Positions 1 through 6,381 of a stretch of DNA of 6,516 nucleotides are shown piece by piece (within the stretch, counting starts at the first letter, position 1; every line of letters begins with the position of its first letter). Location of the stretch: NCBI GenBank assembly GCA_964560565.1, contig CAZLMF010000088.1:1-6516 (forward strand), in the 5' to 3' direction. A program made the position numbers and the translations under genes. The stretch is from CAZLMF01 sp964560565 (GTDB lineage: Bacteria > Bacillota > Clostridia > Oscillospirales > Ruminococcaceae). Below the pieces are notes generated by a model. It did not search any database and was not told the origin of the DNA. It was given only the letters and a program-made list of their open reading frames with translations.

Positions 1-92
1 GTAGTTGTGCTGTCCTCAGCACTGACAGAGCCGCAGAGTGCCACTAGAAGGAGCACTAAAATAATAAGACTAATCCTGCTAAATCGCTTCAT
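1..92 (-). CDS. Secreted protein, N-terminal part only (runs off the left edge)
   Basis: Only the first 30 codons lie in the window, and the frame is still open at the left edge. They read as a classic Sec signal peptide. The n-region is basic (MKRFSR), the hydrophobic core is about 14 residues (ISLIILVLLLVALC), and a V-S-A signal peptidase I site falls after residue 25, followed by EDSTT. The Cys at residue 20 is preceded by V-A-L, not a lipobox with G, A or S at -1, so a lipoprotein is unlikely. The ATG is set by AAGGAGGT eight bases upstream. A sigma-A-like promoter lies 45 or so bases before the start, inside the end of the yfhO gene, so this gene may be transcribed separately or in addition to read-through from the upstream operon. 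Too little of the mature protein is visible to name a family. Export is well supported; the function is unknown. Confidence 0.8.
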   Translation of the reverse strand, partial: MKRFSRISLIILVLLLVALCGSVSAEDSTT

Positions 93-100
93 ACCACAAA

Positions 101-108
101 ACCTCCTT
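101..108 (-). promoter_or_regulatory. Ribosome binding site of the secreted-protein gene
   Basis: AAGGAGGT on the minus strand is a near-perfect Shine-Dalgarno sequence, eight bases before the ATG at 92. It supports a real gene start at this edge of the window, although the ORF is truncated. Confidence 0.85.
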
Positions 109-137
109 GTTGCAAAAATAATATTGTCATGTTTATA

Positions 138-166
138 ATTTTATCATTTTATTCTGCTCGAGTCAA
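138..166 (-). promoter_or_regulatory. Sigma-A-like promoter for the secreted-protein gene
   Basis: On the minus strand the -35 box is TTGACT (161-166), the spacer is exactly 17 bases, and the -10 box is TAAAAT (138-143). A TG one base upstream of the -10 box gives an extended -10 (TGATAAAAT). Most of it lies inside the last codons of the yfhO gene, whose stop codon is at 144-146. The predicted start is near 131, giving a leader of about 40 nt before the ATG at 92. This is inferred from consensus match only. Confidence 0.55.
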
Positions 167-2504
167 TACGACAAAAACGTTGTTTAATCCTTGGAAACAG
201 CATGTAAGCTATAATTGCCAAGAATGAAATTATTGAAATAATAAATAAAAACTCTATACCTTTAGGCTTGTAGCTAAACTCTATATGGTTCTCGCCCGGC
301 TGGCAAAGTACCGCCATAAAGCCAATGTTGACTCGCTCTATCTCCGCCTTGTTGCCGTTTATTGTAGCTGTAAATCCCTCGTCATACGGAACGCTGAAGA
401 ATACAAGCTCCGGTGTCTCAAGATTAATGTCCGCACTAAATCCGTTTTTCTCCCATTTGAAGTTATAAGCTACGGACTGCTTGCGTTTTTCCGTCTCTCT
501 AAGGTAGTCGTTGTAATTAAGGTATAGAGGGGTTTCCTCATCACTTTCAAGAATAGGCGTGAGCACATCACGATACTTCTCAACTTGCTCATCTGTAAGC
601 ACCATTGATTGCACCAATGAAATATGCCTTTTCCACTTTGTTATATTCCTAAAATTCAGCTCATTGATTGAGTAGTCATAGGTAAATCCCATGGGAATAT
701 AGTTTTTGTTAATGTAGAAATCATATCCAAGCTTCGAATAATAGAAGGTAAGCCCTGGCATTATATCCTTCTTACCCTTGGAGTAGACAACATACTTTAC
801 AGATAAAAAGCCTCTTAAGCCGTACATATCATCTGTTGGCATGGTTGCAACAAAGCGTTCCTCCCCTATGGCTTCATAAAAAGCCAGCTCCGAGCCGCTA
901 ATGTTTGAATTGAATGTCGCCATTGACGGTATGCCCCACCACATATGCGCATTATAGTAGATGCGAGAGGTATCAAGCCTAAAGCTGTCGTCAGTTTTTA
1001 TGTCGTCAAGTGCATCTCGTGCATTAATATAGCTGTTGGCGTAATAATTAGTCTTCCCCTCAGCTACTTTCATTGCAATAACATTTACTGTGCCATTTAC
1101 AATCACAAGTGCTACCAAACAGACGGAAATGTAGTGCGCAAAACGTCTGGGCTTTTTATAAAATTTCAGGCACCACAAAACAAAGAAACTTCCAAAAAGC
1201 GCAATTGCAGTATAGGCAATAAAGAAGCCAAAATAGGACTTATCGGAAAGGCCCATTCTCAATACACCTGTGTTATCCACTCTTGGGAAGAACGTGACTA
1301 CAACAACAAACACAATTTGCAGTATCGCTATCTTTTTCATTGAACTGCGCAGCTGAGGCATCATTTCCCCTATATTATCAAGGCTAATCGCAGTCGCAAG
1401 AGCAATTATCAGCAGGAACATATAATACCAGCGTGCATAGTAAAAGCTGTTAAAAAGATAGAAAATGCTATTTAGTATCGGCACTAAAGCAACTATTGTG
1501 CAAATTATAAGCAGGCGTGACACAAAGCTTTTGCGCTTTGCCTTTACTATTGCCAGAGCGCCCGCAAATGAAAACATGGGTATGTATGCTTGGAGGGACT
1601 GCCACCTTGTTGTTGCGTCTTTAGGGAAAAACGGCTCAATATGAGGTGTATCCGTTGGGAGTAAAAATGCACGCAATATTTCAACATACTTCATGGAGTT
1701 ATTGTAAACAAACGCACTCCAGCCGCTAAGTCGCTCGTCAGTGCGTGGATTTTGCGAAATAAAGAAAACCGCAGTAAATACATAAGCAGCGGCTAGCATT
1801 CCCAATATCGCTTCAACTGCTACTTTAATAAAGCTTCGTACGGTAAATTTATAGTCGCCTGAAATAATCTTTACAACATAATATGCCACTATAAACATAG
1901 CCTGTCCCACAAAAAAAATATAGTTTGTAGAAAGGTTAAGCATTACTGTAAGGGCAAACCAGCCCTTCCTATCGTTCTCCACAAGCTCATCAAGTGCAAT
2001 AAGCATTAGAGGGAAAAAGGCAGTCATATCATGAAAGTGATTGTAAAAGGTGTTGAAAATCTGAAACCCTGAGTATGCGTATAAAAGCGCACCTATTATT
2101 GCAATACTTGGCCTTTTAACATATCTGCAAATAAAAATATAGGACGTAAGAGTTGCAATCCCAAACTTTACTGCAAGTAGTGGCCCCATAAGATATGGCA
2201 ACATAAACGATGGGAACGGCAGTGTCAGCCAAAAAAACGGAGACCCAAGCATATAAAACATGTATGAGCCTAGAAATGGTGTGCCTAAATCAGTGAGGTT
2301 CGAGAAAAATATCTCACCGGATTTAATCTGATCATTTGCAAGAACATAGAACGGCATCTGCTGCGTATTAAAATCATTGGATAATAGCATTACGCCTCGA
2401 TTGTATATAATCGAGGGTAGCAAAATCACAGCTGCCATAAGAAATCCGGTAAGGAAAACCTTACCGTAATCTCTTTTTGTTAGTTTAGTCGGGATTTTTA
2501 TCAT
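144..2504 (-). CDS. yfhO: YfhO family multi-spanning membrane protein (putative GT-C-type glycosyltransferase)
   Basis: This 786-residue integral membrane protein has the layout of the YfhO family. TM1 is at about 15-33. An extracytoplasmic loop follows with an acidic motif, NDFNTQQMPF (43-52, Asp44). Further hydrophobic segments lie between about 100 and 477, including the family-typical stretch from YSGF (144-147) through HDM (158-160) to PLMLIALDEL (165-174). A large soluble domain (about 480-750) ends in the PYDEGF...NGNKAEI region (706-722), and a last TM (about 751-769) is followed by a short basic tail. Characterised relatives in Bacillus, Listeria and Staphylococcus transfer a sugar from an undecaprenyl-phosphate carrier to lipoteichoic acid on the outer face of the membrane. 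Here the substrate is inferred from the LTA synthase gene directly upstream. The ATG shares one base with that gene's stop codon (TAATG). A GGAG (2511-2514) lies six bases upstream, inside the preceding gene. No partner GT2 gene making the carrier-linked sugar is in the window. The family call is firm; acceptor and sugar are unknown. Confidence 0.9.
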   Translation of the reverse strand: MIKIPTKLTKRDYGKVFLTGFLMAAVILLPSIIYNRGVMLLSNDFNTQQMPFYVLANDQIKSGEIFFSNLTDLGTPFLGSYMFYMLGSPFFWLTLPFPSFMLPYLMGPLLAVKFGIATLTSYIFICRYVKRPSIAIIGALLYAYSGFQIFNTFYNHFHDMTAFFPLMLIALDELVENDRKGWFALTVMLNLSTNYIFFVGQAMFIVAYYVVKIISGDYKFTVRSFIKVAVEAILGMLAAAYVFTAVFFISQNPRTDERLSGWSAFVYNNSMKYVEILRAFLLPTDTPHIEPFFPKDATTRWQSLQAYIPMFSFAGALAIVKAKRKSFVSRLLIICTIVALVPILNSIFYLFNSFYYARWYYMFLLIIALATAISLDNIGEMMPQLRSSMKKIAILQIVFVVVVTFFPRVDNTGVLRMGLSDKSYFGFFIAYTAIALFGSFFVLWCLKFYKKPRRFAHYISVCLVALVIVNGTVNVIAMKVAEGKTNYYANSYINARDALDDIKTDDSFRLDTSRIYYNAHMWWGIPSMATFNSNISGSELAFYEAIGEERFVATMPTDDMYGLRGFLSVKYVVYSKGKKDIMPGLTFYYSKLGYDFYINKNYIPMGFTYDYSINELNFRNITKWKRHISLVQSMVLTDEQVEKYRDVLTPILESDEETPLYLNYNDYLRETEKRKQSVAYNFKWEKNGFSADINLETPELVFFSVPYDEGFTATINGNKAEIERVNIGFMAVLCQPGENHIEFSYKPKGIEFLFIISIISFLAIIAYMLFPRIKQRFCRIDSSRIK

Positions 2505-4315
2505 TATTTGCTCCGTTGTAATGTATTGTTGATTGATAGATTTTTATATTCAATGTCAAAGCTAATCTCTTCATAGGAATAGCGATCTCCCCTTATTCTG
2601 TCATAGGTGAGCATATCAAGCTCGCTATCATGTCCGATGTCACCGCGCCCTGTAAGGGTATAGTTAGGTAGCTCCTTCATCTTGTCGAGCATAGTGCCAA
2701 TAAAGTTCGATTGAGGTGCTTCTATAACATCCACAAGCACATGGGGTAGGTAGAACGCAGAAACTTGCTCCTGTGGTGCTTTAGTGAGGTCAGCATCATA
2801 GTTGCTCCAAAGCAGATAGCTTTGCTCGTAAAGCTTGTAGCAGTTTGACTGGTCAATCCCTAGCTCCTCGTACACACCACTTGATGCGTTAAAGCAAGGG
2901 TAATGGTCACCGATAAACAACACGATAGTAGGCTCGTCAAGTTCCTTTAGTTGCTCCGTAAAATCCTCAAGTGCATCGCTTGAATGACGAACACCCTCAA
3001 GATAAAAGCCCAATTCATCGTCCTTATTGTTCTCATCCACATAGGGCTTATGGTTTTGCATTGTGGTTGTATGGACGTAGGTAGCATCGTCATTTTCCTT
3101 GAGCATATCAATAATAGTATCAAAGACAGTTACATCATCAGTATAGTGCCTGAAGTTCTCCTGCTTCATATCTTCGATGAAAAGCATTGTATCAAAGCCG
3201 TAATTAGCATAAATGGTATTGCGGCTGTAAAAGGTTTCATTAAAAGGGTGAACATAAGCAGTTTCGTAGCCTATGCTGCCGAAATACTGTGCTACTGTGT
3301 TCTGCTCCTTGTTATCAAGCAATCTATGGGGCATTGAATAGCCGTTTATGCTTTTGACTGGCAAGCCAAACATAAGCTCAAACTCGGTCATTACAGTATA
3401 TCCGCCTATTGTCGGCACTATGCTCTTACCCTCAAAGCCTTCACTCTTTACCTTGTCATAGCCTGCATAAACATCTGGGGAAATATCAAGCTGCTCAAAC
3501 TGCCTAAAATCAGCATATGATTCCGACATAACAAGTATGACATTGGGGCTTTTAAACTTCTCATTTAAGAAGTCATTGCCGGGGTTTAAGGCTTGTAAAA
3601 CGCCCTCTTGCGAATATCCGTCGGGCTCCTCAACCGCATTGGACACCTGCTTAGAGATGGATTGCATAAAAAATGCGATAAGGTTATTATTTTCGAACTT
3701 TTCATCGGACATAAACACGTTTATGTCGTTTTGTGTATCAAGCTCAAACAAGTCATATACATCAGCAGAAACAACAGGACTTGCCACCATAATAGTGCAT
3801 ACCACTCCTGTCATTAGCCCTGTAAGGACACGCCTTCTAGTCGGAATTTCAAAGGTTATGTTGAGCAAAAATGCCACAACTACAAATCCAAGGGTAAGCA
3901 TTACAGTCGTGAAAAATAAAGGCTCAAAGGATATTTCAGCGAACTGCCCTAAATCCGCAACATTAAAGGACATCGCAAGATCAATCACTGAAAAATGCGT
4001 GCCTGAATTAGTGAACTTAAAATACTCGACTATCGATGCGGTCATTAAGGCAACTCCTGTAACAAGCATGCCTATGTAAACACGCTTTGTAAGAAGCGAA
4101 ATTGTCAAATATACAGCTGCTACTATCAGCAGATCATATATTAGTATTTTAGGCTTATTTGCTATAAATCCAATAAGTTTCTCCACCGAATGCATATGGT
4201 TAAGCTCAGTTAGGAGAACTAATAGGACAGGAAAGAATAATGTTAAGAAAATCTTGAGGTTGGAATGGCGCGAGGAATTCTTTTTCATTATTCCTTTAAT
4301 TTTTGAAAAAACCAT
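2504..4315 (-). CDS. LTA synthase family protein (polyglycerolphosphate polymerase-type, sulfatase fold)
   Basis: The protein has 603 residues from the chosen ATG. Five N-terminal TM segments lie at about 21-36, 57-75, 79-98, 132-153 and 163-184, followed by an extracytoplasmic alkaline-phosphatase/sulfatase-fold domain. This is the LtaS layout, close to the family's usual ~600-650 residues. Residues matching the S. aureus LtaS active site are all present: metal ligand Glu265 (LVMSESY), nucleophile Thr307 (GGYTVMTEF), His356 and Arg365 (HPFNETFYSR), His422 (QNHKPY), and Asp470-His471 (FIGDHYP). LtaS enzymes move glycerophosphate from phosphatidylglycerol onto a growing chain outside the membrane. 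A V-S-A at 182-184, at the end of TM5, could be a signal peptidase site, but this is weak. The ATG at 4315 is preferred because GGAGG lies eight bases upstream. A GTG at 4330 would place that ribosome site inside the gene. It is first in a pair with yfhO and overlaps it by one base. The family is sure. Whether it makes true LTA, acts as a primase or modifies another polymer cannot be told from sequence. Confidence 0.92.
   Translation of the reverse strand: MVFSKIKGIMKKNSSRHSNLKIFLTLFFPVLLVLLTELNHMHSVEKLIGFIANKPKILIYDLLIVAAVYLTISLLTKRVYIGMLVTGVALMTASIVEYFKFTNSGTHFSVIDLAMSFNVADLGQFAEISFEPLFFTTVMLTLGFVVVAFLLNITFEIPTRRRVLTGLMTGVVCTIMVASPVVSADVYDLFELDTQNDINVFMSDEKFENNNLIAFFMQSISKQVSNAVEEPDGYSQEGVLQALNPGNDFLNEKFKSPNVILVMSESYADFRQFEQLDISPDVYAGYDKVKSEGFEGKSIVPTIGGYTVMTEFELMFGLPVKSINGYSMPHRLLDNKEQNTVAQYFGSIGYETAYVHPFNETFYSRNTIYANYGFDTMLFIEDMKQENFRHYTDDVTVFDTIIDMLKENDDATYVHTTTMQNHKPYVDENNKDDELGFYLEGVRHSSDALEDFTEQLKELDEPTIVLFIGDHYPCFNASSGVYEELGIDQSNCYKLYEQSYLLWSNYDADLTKAPQEQVSAFYLPHVLVDVIEAPQSNFIGTMLDKMKELPNYTLTGRGDIGHDSELDMLTYDRIRGDRYSYEEISFDIEYKNLSINNTLQRSK
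2511..2514 (-). promoter_or_regulatory. Ribosome binding site of yfhO inside the LTA synthase gene
   Basis: GGAG (within ACGGAGC) lies six bases before the yfhO ATG and within the last codons of the LTA synthase gene. With the shared TAATG it suggests translational coupling: ribosomes ending on the first gene can restart on the second. Confidence 0.65.
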
Positions 4316-4323
4316 TATAATAA

Positions 4324-4328
4324 CCTCC
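4324..4328 (-). promoter_or_regulatory. Ribosome binding site that fixes the LTA synthase start
   Basis: GGAGG on the minus strand is eight bases before the ATG at 4313-4315. The longest open frame begins with a GTG at 4328-4330 that overlaps this site, so the GTG is very unlikely to be used. A third in-frame ATG at codon 10 of the chosen protein has only a weaker AAAGGA close in front. Confidence 0.8.
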
Positions 4329-4340
4329 ACAAAATTGTAT

Positions 4341-4367
4341 TACATGTATTAGTACAGTTGTATTGTA
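4341..4367 (-). promoter_or_regulatory. Cluster of TACA/TGTA half-sites, possible operator
   Basis: Five half-sites lie in 27 bases: TACA-TGTA with no spacer (4341-4348), TACA-GT-TGTA (4353-4362), and a further TGTA (4364-4367) inside the -10 box of the proximal promoter. Another TGTA is at 4336-4339. The arrangement sits on the predicted start site, where a repressor would act. TACA/TGTA dyads, including TACAnnTGTA, are the known targets of the BlaI/MecI/CopY repressor family. No such regulator is in the window, and short AT-rich dyads also arise by chance, so this is only a candidate. Confidence 0.3.
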
Positions 4368-4390
4368 TCATATTCAACATGCAATTTCAA
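4362..4390 (-). promoter_or_regulatory. Proximal sigma-A-like promoter (P2) of the LTA synthase-yfhO operon
   Basis: The minus strand reads TTGAAA (4385-4390), a 17-base spacer, then TACAAT (4362-4367). Each box has one or two departures from consensus and the spacing is ideal. Transcription would start near 4355, giving a leader of about 40 nt with the ribosome site in its second half. The TACA/TGTA cluster overlaps the -10 box and start site. Confidence 0.55.
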
Positions 4391-4483
4391 TAGATAAACT
4401 TCAGAAACTTGAACCCTTCTATTTTTTGGAGTCTTATTTTGAATTAAAGTCAACATGAAATGCTAACACTAAGTTACTTAAGC

Positions 4484-4512
4484 ATTATACCACAACATCG
4501 CAAAATTTACAA
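4484..4512 (-). promoter_or_regulatory. Distal sigma-A-like promoter (P1) of the LTA synthase-yfhO operon
   Basis: The minus strand reads TTGTAA (4507-4512), 17 bases, then a perfect TATAAT (4484-4489). A TG one base upstream makes an extended -10 (TGGTATAAT). It lies 36 bases beyond the cdd stop codon. Transcription would start near 4477, giving a leader of about 160 nt. I recognise no riboswitch or T-box in that leader. This is the best promoter match in the window. Confidence 0.65.
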
Positions 4513-4547
4513 AATGCAATCTGCTAAATTACACAAAGTTTATACAA

Positions 4548-4970
4548 TTATTTTAAGCTATTTCCACTAAAACTATGAGGTAATAGTTGACCTAAACTAA
4601 AAAGCTTGTAATCGGTTTCATTGCGTGCAATGATAACATTCATGTTTTCGTCGCAAAGCTCGCTTAAGAGTTGTCTGCAAATGCCGCAAGGAAAAGCATA
4701 ATCGCTAAGGTTATCATCCCCCTGCTCGGCTTTACCTCCGACAATGGCAATGGCGGTGAATTGCCTTTCACCCTCAGAAACAGCCTTAACGAAGGCTGTC
4801 CGCTCTGCGCATATAGTTGCGCCATAACTTGCGCTTTCTACATTGCAGCCTGTGTAGACCTTACCTGAGCTAGAAAGTAGCGCCGCACCCACCTTGTACT
4901 GCGAATAAGGCGAATAAGAATTTTCTCTGGTATCGAGTGCTAATTGTATAAGTTTTGAAGGCTCGTTCAT
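4548..4970 (-). CDS. cdd: Cytidine deaminase
   Basis: This 140-residue protein is a complete homotetrameric-type (short) cytidine deaminase, at the usual length of about 130-140. It converts cytidine and deoxycytidine to uridine and deoxyuridine plus ammonia in the cytosol. The zinc site is Cys54 in CAERTA with the proton-shuttling Glu56, plus Cys95 and Cys98 in PCGICRQ. The substrate-binding N-x-E is at 43-45 (CNVESASYG). The early SPYSQYKVGAA (20-30) and the LLPHSF near the C-terminus (129-134) are also family-typical. The start is supported by GGGGGAGA at 4974-4981, a slightly short spacing. It lies 88 bases downstream of pdp on the same strand with no terminator visible between them. The two enzymes act in sequence in pyrimidine nucleoside salvage, since Cdd supplies the uridine and deoxyuridine that the phosphorylase cleaves. 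Identification is secure. Confidence 0.96.
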   Translation of the reverse strand: MNEPSKLIQLALDTRENSYSPYSQYKVGAALLSSSGKVYTGCNVESASYGATICAERTAFVKAVSEGERQFTAIAIVGGKAEQGDDNLSDYAFPCGICRQLLSELCDENMNVIIARNETDYKLFSLGQLLPHSFSGNSLK

Positions 4971-4987
4971 ATTTCTCCCCCTATCAT
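4967..4987 (-). other. Possible six-codon leader ORF ending on the cdd start
   Basis: A minus-strand ATG at 4987 follows AAGGGG with a four-base gap and encodes MIGGEI. Its TGA stop overlaps the cdd ATG (ATGA). The ribosome site of cdd lies inside it. It could couple or tune cdd translation, or simply be chance in a purine-rich stretch. Confidence 0.2.
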
Positions 4988-5058
4988 AAAACCCCTTCTA
5001 ATAATAAGTACCATTTTAATAGGCGAAATGTTACGCGTCTTGAAAAAATTCAGCGTTT

Positions 5059-6357
5059 TTATACTTTATCAAGGATTATCGGCTTTGAAATTGGTGACTT
5101 TTCACAAATAAAATATGCCTTTTGTATTATTTCTTCTGCTGAGTTAATCTGCTCTGCTTTATTTGTGTGGAGAGTGCAAAGTAAATCCCCCACCTTAACA
5201 TAGTCCCCCGTTTTTGCGGATAAAATCACACCTGCACAGTGGTCGATTGTTTCAGCCTTTGTTGCCCTACCAGCACCTAAGATACCAGCCGCTTCGCCAA
5301 TACTGGATGTGTGAATAGAGCCTATAAACCCTTCACCTTTTGAATAAATCGGGTGAATAATGCTTGCCTTTTCAAGTTTGCTTGTATCCTTTAGCACGCT
5401 TATATCACCTTGATGCGCTTCCACCATTTCAATCAGCTTCGCAAAAGCTGCTCCGCTTTCAAGGGCATTCCGCACAAGTACCTCACATTGCTCCAAATCG
5501 CCCTTGCCACCAAGGACAAGCATATTTGTCGAAAGCGCAACACATAGTTCAGTTAGGTCGGCAGCGCCCTTGCCCTGCAAGACCTCCACCGATTCCTTCA
5601 CCTCAAGGGAAGTGCCCACTGCATTGCCTAATGGAGAATCCATGTCTGTGATAAGCGCAACCGTGCGCTTTCCTGCGTGCTCACCTATTGCCACCATTCG
5701 CTTGGCAAGCTCAGAAGCTTGCTCTAGTGTGCTCATAAATGCACCGCTACCAACCTTAACATCAAGCAAGATGCAATCGCATCCAGCCGCAAGCTTCTTT
5801 GACATAATAGACGCTGCAATCAAGGGTATGCTTTCAACAGTTGCAGTGACGTCACGCAGTGCGTACAGCAGCTTATCAGCAGGCGCAAGCTGACCCGTCT
5901 GCCCTACCACTGAACAGCCAACCCTGCTAACTATATCAATAAATTTTTCAATCGAAAGCTCGGTTTTATAGCCAGGTATAGCTTCAAGTTTATCAATTGT
6001 GCCACCGGTATGCCCTAGAGCACGCCCTGACATTTTCGCAACAGGCACACCGCAAGCTGCCACAATAGGCGTGATAATCAGCGTGGTTTTATCCCCTACA
6101 CCTCCGCTTGAATGCTTATCGACCTTTACGCCCTTAATGGGCGAAAGGTCGATAGTATCACCCGAAGCAGCCATGCTCATAGTAAGCGCAGCTGTTTCAG
6201 CGTCAGTCATTGAATTAAAGTAAATTGCCATTAGGAGTGCGGAGGACTGATAATCGGGAATGTCTCCTTTTGTGTAGCCATTTATGAAGTATTCAATCTG
6301 CTGTGCAGAAAGTTCTCCCCCGTCACGTTTATGTTTGATGATGTCAAGCATTCGCAC
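5059..6357 (-). CDS. pdp: Pyrimidine-nucleoside phosphorylase
   Basis: This 432-residue protein is a full-length member of the thymidine/pyrimidine-nucleoside phosphorylase family. It reversibly phosphorolyses uridine, deoxyuridine and thymidine to the base and (deoxy)ribose-1-phosphate in the cytosol. The N-terminal MRMLDIIKHKRDG belongs to the helical domain. The phosphate-binding loop is KHSSGGVGDK (81-90), followed by SGRALGHTGGTIDKLE (110-125). Nucleoside-site residues Arg168 (ALRDVT), Ser183 and Lys187 (SIMSKK) are present, and the C-terminal alpha/beta part closes with the GRAT and GDYVKVGD region (363-391). Lys108 in AKMSGR favours the Bacillus-type broad pyrimidine enzyme over E. coli-type DeoA, which has Met there by my recollection. 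The start is GTG, with AGGAGG seven bases upstream; the ATG two codons later would be too far. The common family motif reads GRGLG, whereas here it is GRALG (Ala113). It is upstream of cdd in what is probably one transcription unit. DeoA remains a less likely alternative name. Confidence 0.95.
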   Translation of the reverse strand: MRMLDIIKHKRDGGELSAQQIEYFINGYTKGDIPDYQSSALLMAIYFNSMTDAETAALTMSMAASGDTIDLSPIKGVKVDKHSSGGVGDKTTLIITPIVAACGVPVAKMSGRALGHTGGTIDKLEAIPGYKTELSIEKFIDIVSRVGCSVVGQTGQLAPADKLLYALRDVTATVESIPLIAASIMSKKLAAGCDCILLDVKVGSGAFMSTLEQASELAKRMVAIGEHAGKRTVALITDMDSPLGNAVGTSLEVKESVEVLQGKGAADLTELCVALSTNMLVLGGKGDLEQCEVLVRNALESGAAFAKLIEMVEAHQGDISVLKDTSKLEKASIIHPIYSKGEGFIGSIHTSSIGEAAGILGAGRATKAETIDHCAGVILSAKTGDYVKVGDLLCTLHTNKAEQINSAEEIIQKAYFICEKSPISKPIILDKV

Positions 6358-6364
6358 TGTACCG

Positions 6365-6370
6365 CCTCCT
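6365..6370 (-). promoter_or_regulatory. Ribosome binding site fixing the GTG start of pdp
   Basis: A perfect AGGAGG lies seven bases before the GTG at 6355-6357. The next in-frame ATG is 13 bases away, so GTG is the better start. Confidence 0.85.
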
Positions 6371-6381
6371 GTATAATTTTA

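Noticed and set aside
945..1343. 132-codon plus-strand open frame, with a smaller one at 285-527
   Set aside because: Both are antisense to yfhO, with no ribosome site or domain.
3537..4079. 180-codon plus-strand open frame
   Set aside because: It lies wholly antisense to the LTA synthase gene, has no ribosome site and no recognisable domain. It is a shadow of the minus-strand coding sequence.
4316..4330. GTG at 4330 as the LTA synthase start, adding five residues
   Set aside because: The GTG overlaps the GGAGG that serves the ATG at 4315, and no ribosome site precedes the GTG itself.
4397..4412. Inverted repeat TTCA-N6-TGAA and direct repeat AAACTT in the LTA synthase leader
   Set aside because: Four-base arms and a six-base direct repeat are expected by chance in AT-rich DNA, and they match no operator I know.
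4971..5058. Terminator or independent cdd promoter in the pdp-cdd gap
   Set aside because: There is no stable stem followed by a T-run. TAAAAT is present on the minus strand but has no usable -35 at 16-18 bases.
5364..5893. Two overlapping plus-strand open frames of 95 and 129 codons, and another at 5999-6223
   Set aside because: All are antisense to the well-identified pdp gene, with low-complexity shadow-like composition.
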